Assembly: GCA_017615325.1 (NCBI GenBank)
Contig: JAGAAI010000059.1
Coordinates: forward strand, 1 to 38,411
Direction: 5' to 3'
From: Clostridiales bacterium
GTDB lineage: Bacteria; Bacillota; Clostridia; Saccharofermentanales; Saccharofermentanaceae
Length of the DNA stretch: 38,411 nucleotides
The notes under the pieces are model-generated. The model saw nothing but the letters and a program-made list of their open reading frames with translations, was not told where the DNA came from and searched no databases. Positions 33,869 through 38,411 of this stretch are shown piece after piece. The translations under genes and the position numbers were made by a program. Within the stretch, counting starts at the first letter, position 1, and every line of letters begins with the position of its first letter.

Positions 33869-35036
33869 TTGTCTCACCCTTAAGATATGTCATGTAGAAA
33901 TCGACATAGACATTATCCGGAACATGGTAGCTCTCAACACCGCCCTTTTGTCCGTTGGATCTTAAGTAGATGTTGTTGATCCTGGTCCCCATATCGTGAA
34001 TGAACCTGGCGAAAGCTGTACCGTGGATATAGTCCCAATAAGCATCCGATGCGTTGATATCCCTTACGACGGGATAAGCCGATCCATAGGAAAAGTAGTC
34101 AGGGAAGTCCTTGCCCTCGTGTTCGGCATATTCTTTTACGACCGGGTAAAGATTCATGAATATATAGTAGTAGCCCGCATACGAGAACTCCTTGTCCTTG
34201 GAATGGATACAGGCAAGTGATGCCACGAGATTGCAGTCGCCTTCCCTTGCCAGGCCTTTGGCATGGCAGATCTCATGACATAATGTCACGGGGAAAGAAG
34301 TTATATCCATATAGTCAGTATTGATGTTGGACTCCGCCAGGACCGGATCAAAGCATCCGACGATCCCTGTCATGCTCCATACGTGACTCCCCGCCACGGG
34401 CTTTGATCTTATAAAGGCCGCTGACATGGGGATCTCATACTTTAGAGCAAATGCATCGATAAGGCTGTTGGCATATCTCGCATTGTCCTCAAAACTCCTT
34501 GAGGTATGCCCTACACCCATATAATCCTCGCCGATCTTCGCCCTTGCTTTGACCATGCCCTTGTAAGACCAGTCAAGAACACTAAGATAATCCTCGTAAG
34601 AATAATCTCCCCGTGCAAGTTTAAAATACTGGGAAACAGGTTTTCTCCTGTATCCTATGCCCAGCATCAGATCAAAGAAGATCGCAATGACCAGGACAAC
34701 AGACAGAACCGGACACAATACGTTCAGAAGATATCTTACTGCCCCGCCCGATATTGCCTTCTTTATAAAGGTCACTATAAAGACAATTATTCCCGCAAGG
34801 AGCATGATGCCTCCCACAACAACGACCAGTTCCGTGAGAGAAAAATGGAGCATATTGGTGATGGAGAAAGGTATAAAGGATACATACTCGTATATATATC
34901 CGCAATAGTACTCCGCCCATTCCCGGGGCAGGATATTGGGGATGAGAGAAAGCAGTGAGATCAGGCTTATCTTGATAAGTATGCTTACTATCGTCCGGGC
35001 ATATGATGCTTTCTTCTTTGCAAGGACCTTCATCAT
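33861..35036 (-). CDS. DUF3810-family membrane protein with HExxH zinc-peptidase motif
   Basis: 391 residues. Three membrane segments are seen at about 16-34, 67-92 and 106-125; the rest is a large soluble domain. HEICHAKGLAREGDCN (254-269) contains the HExxH motif of zincin metallopeptidases, with a downstream Glu265 as possible third ligand; this pattern is typical of DUF3810 proteins. A membrane-anchored peptidase is plausible, but no substrate is known. It overlaps the preceding DUF1624 gene by 4 nt (ATGA), and hemZ starts inside its end. Confidence 0.8.
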   Translation of the reverse strand: MMKVLAKKKASYARTIVSILIKISLISLLSLIPNILPREWAEYYCGYIYEYVSFIPFSITNMLHFSLTELVVVVGGIMLLAGIIVFIVTFIKKAISGGAVRYLLNVLCPVLSVVLVIAIFFDLMLGIGYRRKPVSQYFKLARGDYSYEDYLSVLDWSYKGMVKARAKIGEDYMGVGHTSRSFEDNARYANSLIDAFALKYEIPMSAAFIRSKPVAGSHVWSMTGIVGCFDPVLAESNINTDYMDITSFPVTLCHEICHAKGLAREGDCNLVASLACIHSKDKEFSYAGYYYIFMNLYPVVKEYAEHEGKDFPDYFSYGSAYPVVRDINASDAYWDYIHGTAFARFIHDMGTRINNIYLRSNGQKGGVESYHVPDNVYVDFYMTYLKGETND

Positions 35037-35809
35037 TTACCGCCCAGGATCTTAAGCAACATGAATATACCTGTCAGGACCGCTATTATGACGGGCTGAT
35101 GCACCAGATATATGATCAGTGAATGCCTTCCAAGGAATTCTATCGGGCGGGATACTGATCTTACCCAGCCGGGAGCATCAGGGAAAAGTGTCTTTTTTGT
35201 ACTGTATAATCTTCTCCCTGCAACACAGCCTATCAGGAATACACCGATCCATGGGAAGAGAGGCATAAAGTCTCCCTGATAAGGAAGGCATTCCATCATT
35301 ATTCCCGTAGGAAGAAGAAGGATGTTGTTGACCTTGTAATCGAAAACAGAGATATAGTAGCCAAGGCAGGTAGCATATGCGCCCAATGACAGAAGGATAA
35401 AGTCTATGACCCCGGCCCTTATATTGGCTTTTTTCTCTATGAATGAGACAAGTGTATAGAAAAGGATCCCTACGGCAAGAAGTCCTATTACATTAAATAT
35501 GATCAGGCAGTAGATCCCAAACTTATAGGTAGCGATATATGTTCCGACAAAAAGAGCCAAGGCTACCGTAACGAGCTTTAATCCACGGAAGAGATTGTTC
35601 CTTGAAAAGGTACAGCATATTCCTGACACTCCGACGAATATCACAAGAAAGATAGGATGATAAAGTCCCTGGAACCATTCCTGCTCCAGATATTCAAAAA
35701 CAGGGACCTTGAAACTGTATCTTAAGTCCCACGAGAAATGCATGCAGATCATGAATATGATAGCAATGCCCCGCAGGAGATCCAGTTCGAACGCTCTGTC
35801 ACGCTTCAT
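35033..35809 (-). CDS. DUF1624-family polytopic acyltransferase-like membrane protein
   Basis: 258 residues with about seven membrane segments. The N-terminal RAFELDLLRGIAIIFMICMH motif (5-24) is characteristic of the DUF1624/HGSNAT-type and related acyltransferase families, in which a membrane His near the first helix takes part in acetyl transfer to sugars. Start at ATG 35809 is set by AGGAGG 8 nt upstream; a longer reading frame to 35860 lacks a ribosome site and adds residues with no family counterpart. The gene starts inside the end of the pantothenate kinase gene (11-nt overlap). The acceptor is unknown. Confidence 0.8.
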   Translation of the reverse strand: MKRDRAFELDLLRGIAIIFMICMHFSWDLRYSFKVPVFEYLEQEWFQGLYHPIFLVIFVGVSGICCTFSRNNLFRGLKLVTVALALFVGTYIATYKFGIYCLIIFNVIGLLAVGILFYTLVSFIEKKANIRAGVIDFILLSLGAYATCLGYYISVFDYKVNNILLLPTGIMMECLPYQGDFMPLFPWIGVFLIGCVAGRRLYSTKKTLFPDAPGWVRSVSRPIEFLGRHSLIIYLVHQPVIIAVLTGIFMLLKILGGK

Positions 35810-36641
35810 CTTCCATGCCTCCTGCGACATATGCGCCGATCGCGGTAGCATAGACGGCATTCTCGGGGATTATAAAGTTAACATCATACATCTTGGAAAA
35901 ATCAACAGCTGTCTTCTTACACCAGCCAAAGCCTGTAAGCTGACCTGTCAGTACGATATCCTTAACAGAACAATATCTGGAACTGACTACTGCAAGACAG
36001 CCTATGACCTGATGGACCATATTGAAAACCGATGCCGCAATATCCTCCTTAGCAAGACCGTCTGTGGCTTTGCCGAAGTTGGACGCAGTTGCATCCATGG
36101 GAAGACCCGGGATCTCAACGTCAGTAATATCTCCGATCGTAAGATCTGCTGCTCCTGCGTTACCGCTGTCTGCAAGCTCAGCCAGTACGACAGGATCTGA
36201 TATTCCTATTGCTGAATTACAGAGACCTACCAGGGTACCGCCACCGACACCGGAACCGATAACATGTCTTGATACGATCTTTCCGTCTTCTTTAGTGGCT
36301 TCCAGAATGGCGGTTCCGGTTCCCATGCTTACGATCACTGCGTGATCTTTGCCGGAAACAAACAGACCGCCTGTTGCTATTGCCGTATATTCATCTACCC
36401 TTATCGTTTCTATTCCCAAAATGGGATTATCACTGAATCCGGCACCGACACCGGTCATGCAGATCCTGTCGATATCAGATACCTGTATACCGAGAGAATC
36501 GATCAGCTTGCCGACAGCACCGGCTGATGATGCCACCGGGTCATCAGATCTTACAATGGATGTGTAGATTATCTTACCGTCTTTTATCCCGGCGATCTTC
36601 GTGGTGCTTCCGCCGATATCAAGTCCTATCCTGATACTCAT
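35799..36641 (-). CDS. coaW: Type II pantothenate kinase
   Basis: 280 residues, typical of bacterial PanK-II (S. aureus CoaW, about 267). It catalyses the first step of CoA synthesis and in S. aureus is not inhibited by CoA. ASKHA-fold motifs: GLDIGGSTTK (6-15), MTGVGAGFSD, VSMGTGTA, a Gly-rich GSGVGGGTLVGL loop, and DIVLTGQLTG near the C-terminus. It heads a four-gene overlapping cluster (panK, DUF1624, DUF3810, hemZ). AAGGAAGG lies upstream of the ATG. A minus-strand TAGAAT about 35 nt upstream may be its -10. Confidence 0.92.
   Translation of the reverse strand: MSIRIGLDIGGSTTKIAGIKDGKIIYTSIVRSDDPVASSAGAVGKLIDSLGIQVSDIDRICMTGVGAGFSDNPILGIETIRVDEYTAIATGGLFVSGKDHAVIVSMGTGTAILEATKEDGKIVSRHVIGSGVGGGTLVGLCNSAIGISDPVVLAELADSGNAGAADLTIGDITDVEIPGLPMDATASNFGKATDGLAKEDIAASVFNMVHQVIGCLAVVSSRYCSVKDIVLTGQLTGFGWCKKTAVDFSKMYDVNFIIPENAVYATAIGAYVAGGMEDEA
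35818..35823 (-). promoter_or_regulatory. Ribosome binding site of the DUF1624 gene inside the panK coding end
   Basis: AGGAGG on the minus strand, 8 nt before ATG 35809 and embedded in codons for the last Gly residues of the pantothenate kinase. Confidence 0.8.
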
Positions 36642-36701
36642 ACTGCCGCCTTCCTTAGTGAATATCGTTTATTCTACCATATCTTAAGCCCAAAAAGAGA
36701 A

Positions 36702-36727
36702 AAGGGACTGTCCTTCGACAGTCCCTT
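36702..36727 (-). terminator. Intrinsic terminator of the pilin operon
   Basis: Perfect 11-bp stem AAGGGACTGTC / GACAGTCCCTT with a 4-nt loop, followed on the minus strand by a T-rich run (TTTCTCTTTTTG). It lies 24 nt after the stop of the last pilin gene and separates it from panK. Confidence 0.88.
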
Positions 36728-36751
36728 GAATTCTTCTATAATATTTTGATC

Positions 36752-37345
36752 TTATGCAGCCTTGAAAGTGATCATGCTCTTATAATCACCGTCATCTGCC
36801 TGATAACCGTCACCGCCTGTAAGGATAGCGCTGCCACTTGTTGAGATCTCACCTATAGCGTCACTGAAGTGAGGGAGCATAAAACCGTCTTCGTAAACAT
36901 ATACGAACTTACCGGGGTTATAGTAGTTATCCCAGACATAAACTCTGTAGTAGACCATGTTACGGCTCTCATCCCACTTATAACCCATCTTGATCAGCCA
37001 CTTGTCCTTGGTGTCATTTGCAGTCCTGTTCTGTGCAGGGCTGAAAACTGAGTTGCCGTTACACTGAAGCCTGTAAGAATGACCGCTGATCTCAGCAACC
37101 TGATACTTGAAAGTATTATCAGTATGCTCATTTACGACCTTATCAAGGAATGACTGCTCAAAACCTCTGCCAAACATCATGGCATAATCTGCAGAGTCAT
37201 TCTGGTTATAGACCGTCATGAACGAATCCTTGATGGTTACGATCAGGATGACCGTAAGACCGCTGATCATAAGAATGATCGCGATGGAAAGCATCATCTC
37301 CAGCAAGGTAAAACCTTTTTTGTTATTCTTTGATATCCTTCTCAT
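36752..37345 (-). CDS. Type IV pilin/pseudopilin-like protein (197 residues)
   Basis: Prepilin signature KKG-FTLLEMMLSIAIILMISGL: cleavage expected after Gly11, giving N-terminal Phe and Glu at +5, then a hydrophobic helix about 12-35. The remaining ~160 residues are a soluble, Tyr- and Asn-rich domain with no recognised fold. Third and last gene of the operon, 40 nt after the second pilin, followed by a strong terminator. Probably a minor pilin or pseudopilin; no assembly ATPase, platform protein or prepilin peptidase is in the window. Confidence 0.87.
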   Translation of the reverse strand: MRRISKNNKKGFTLLEMMLSIAIILMISGLTVILIVTIKDSFMTVYNQNDSADYAMMFGRGFEQSFLDKVVNEHTDNTFKYQVAEISGHSYRLQCNGNSVFSPAQNRTANDTKDKWLIKMGYKWDESRNMVYYRVYVWDNYYNPGKFVYVYEDGFMLPHFSDAIGEISTSGSAILTGGDGYQADDGDYKSMITFKAA

Positions 37346-37385
37346 AATACTTCGCTCCCGATTAGAAAGTTTTGGATCAATATTA

Positions 37386-37997
37386 TCAGCTGTTAACCTG
37401 TGAAAGGATTACAACCGTTCCGTCATCCTTCTTATAGCCCCAATAATACTCAACAGGACTTGTTCCGTTCTTCCTGAAGATCCTTATCTCACCTGTGTGA
37501 TGGTCGTCACCATCCTTGTTGGTGGAAGGAATGTAAGTAAATGAATACCTGTTATCTGCATAACTGTCATCACCGCCGCCATAGTTCTCAGAATAGTCTG
37601 AAAGACCTATGTTCTGGTGAAGGTTAGTATCATTATTAGTCTTGGCAAATACCTTGACCTTGAGCTCGCCGTCACTGTTCAGGATGAGGTTGGTGCCGGC
37701 AACACCGGTTCCGGTAAATGTCATCGTTCCGGAAGCACCCTGGCCATCCAATGCAGAATATGCAACCTTCTTGTCCATAGCAGCCTTGACTGCATAGTAA
37801 CCGAGTTCCGACATTGCGTTCTTATAGTTAGTACCGGATGACTTTGCAAAGACCGATGTGTTATGTGAGTAATTGATCGTTGCCATGAATCCGTTCATCA
37901 TCATAGTTGATACGATAACGAGAAGTGCAACCGACAAGAGAGTCTCAAGGAGTGTAAAGCCTCTTTTTGTCTTCTTAACCTTAACAATCTTTAACAT
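37386..37997 (-). CDS. Type IV pilin/pseudopilin-like protein (203 residues)
   Basis: Start at ATG 37997, just after GGAGGT; an in-frame start at 38105 would bury the prepilin leader and is rejected. Leader MLKIVKVKKTKRG, cleavage before FTLLE, hydrophobic helix about 14-37. The soluble part has a Gly/Asp-rich loop (YGGGDDSYADNRYSF) and ends with a beta-rich region. Second gene of the operon, 10 nt after the first. Confidence 0.88.
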   Translation of the reverse strand: MLKIVKVKKTKRGFTLLETLLSVALLVIVSTMMMNGFMATINYSHNTSVFAKSSGTNYKNAMSELGYYAVKAAMDKKVAYSALDGQGASGTMTFTGTGVAGTNLILNSDGELKVKVFAKTNNDTNLHQNIGLSDYSENYGGGDDSYADNRYSFTYIPSTNKDGDDHHTGEIRIFRKNGTSPVEYYWGYKKDDGTVVILSQVNS

Positions 37998-38007
37998 ATG
38001 GACCTCC

Positions 38008-38223
38008 TTAGAAACCGTACTGGGATAATTTCTGCTCACTTGCAGATATTCCCGCACGCTCAGTAACAAGACGCTCAGATACGGAATCTCTTCCTGCATG
38101 AGCATTATTCAATATATCGTTGGCAGAGATGGCAACAGCTGATGCCAGGATAATGATAATAGCAATAACCATTATGATCTCCAGAAGTGTAAAACCTCTC
38201 TTTGTCTTGGAAAGTCTCTTCAT
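38008..38223 (-). CDS. Very short type IV pilin-like protein (71 residues)
   Basis: Leader MKRLSKTKRG, cleavage before FTLLEIIMVIAIIIILASAV with Glu at +5. After the helix (11-33) only about 38 residues remain, so there is essentially no globular head; pilins usually have 120 or more residues. GGAGGAG precedes the ATG and the stop is clean, so it looks like a real small gene rather than a fragment. First gene of the operon. It could be a minimal major pilin, like the short Geobacter PilA, or an initiating minor pilin. Confidence 0.85.
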   Translation of the reverse strand: MKRLSKTKRGFTLLEIIMVIAIIIILASAVAISANDILNNAHAGRDSVSERLVTERAGISASEQKLSQYGF

Positions 38224-38274
38224 AAGCTCCTCCGTATATAAAAGATTAAACTATTTCATCTTCATTTCTCTTTC

Positions 38275-38302
38275 ATTATACTTGGTTTTCAATTTTTTTC
38301 AA
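38275..38302 (-). promoter_or_regulatory. Sigma-A-type promoter of the pilin operon
   Basis: Minus strand -35 TTGAAA (38297-38302), 16-nt spacer, perfect -10 TATAAT (38275-38280), about 50 nt upstream of the first pilin ATG. The surrounding sequence is very A/T-rich, like an UP element. Confidence 0.65.
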
Positions 38303-38309
38303 CAACAAA

Positions 38310-38324
38310 TTAACAATTTGTTAA
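38310..38324. promoter_or_regulatory. Palindrome upstream of the pilin promoter
   Basis: TTAACAA-T-TTGTTAA, perfect 7-nt arms around one central base, 7 nt upstream of the -35. A possible operator, but AT-rich palindromes arise easily by chance. Confidence 0.35.
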
Positions 38325-38391
38325 AATTTTAGGCAAAATATTTTTTTCTATCCCGGATCGCTTATCAGATATAAATTTTTGCAAATGAAAG

Positions 38392-38411
38392 GGGGCGGGA
38401 AATCCCGCCCC
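38392..38411. terminator. GC-rich terminator hairpin at the right edge
   Basis: GGGGCGGG / CCCGCCCC stem (8 bp, 4-nt loop; the outer arm reaches the last base of the window). On the minus strand it is followed by CTTTCATTT. It probably ends the gene to the right, isolating the pilin operon. Confidence 0.65.

Noticed and set aside
35810..35860. 17-residue extension of the DUF1624 protein
   Set aside because: It lies inside the pantothenate kinase gene, has no ribosome site, and AGGAGG is correctly spaced for ATG 35809.
37998..38105. 36-residue extension of the second pilin
   Set aside because: It would place the prepilin cleavage motif about 49 residues in and overlap the first pilin; GGAGGT precedes ATG 37997.

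Overview
The window looks like a chromosomal segment of a Gram-positive anaerobe of the class Clostridia. Supporting signs are the FakA/FakB fatty-acid kinase genes with PlsY, HemZ, strong GGAGG-type ribosome binding sites, lipoproteins, and surface proteins anchored by SLH domains or by choline-binding-like repeats. Family or genus cannot be fixed from the sequence; a rumen/gut saccharolytic clostridium would fit (inference). There are no rRNA or tRNA genes, no insertion sequences, no CRISPR array and no phage genes. Nearly everything is on the minus strand; only prfC and a GH13 glycosidase are on the plus strand. No gene-free stretch exceeds 300 bases; the longest are 24380-24596, 38224-38411 and 1943-2112.

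Layout, left to right. 1-1942: truncated SLH-anchored BspA-type leucine-rich-repeat surface protein with a hairpin in its leader. 2113-11924: long minus-strand directon, read in transcription order as malQ, glpK, AEC transporter, SseB-like protein, membrane-anchored unknown, prfA, a Sua5 protein fused to a degenerate low-molecular-weight phosphatase domain, and an isoprenylcysteine-methyltransferase-like membrane protein. 12012-13631: prfC. 13632-18940: a lipoprotein, nudC and carB. 19041-24379: five-gene surface operon led by a Thr/Glu-stalk lipoprotein, followed by four paralogous transglutaminase-like proteins, three of which carry long arrays of an unusual 31-residue wall-binding-type repeat. 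24597-25937: intracellular GH13 enzyme. 25934-29093: deaminase and a LacI-sensor/GGDEF/EAL c-di-GMP protein. 29163-32394: fakB-fakA-plsY. 32459-36641: panK(II)-DUF1624-DUF3810-hemZ with overlapping genes. 36752-38223: isolated operon of three type IV pilin-like proteins bounded by a promoter and two terminators.

How the parts work together: fakB-fakA-plsY forms a continuous route from free fatty acid through acyl-phosphate to lysophosphatidate. MalQ, GlpK and the GH13 enzyme point to alpha-glucan and glycerol use. The 19-24 kb operon is the most likely unusual system: a set of wall- or membrane-tethered Cys-His-Asp enzymes with the same catalytic domain on different anchors. The c-di-GMP protein appears to couple a cytoplasmic sugar-type ligand sensor to c-di-GMP breakdown, which could bear on the surface genes (inference).
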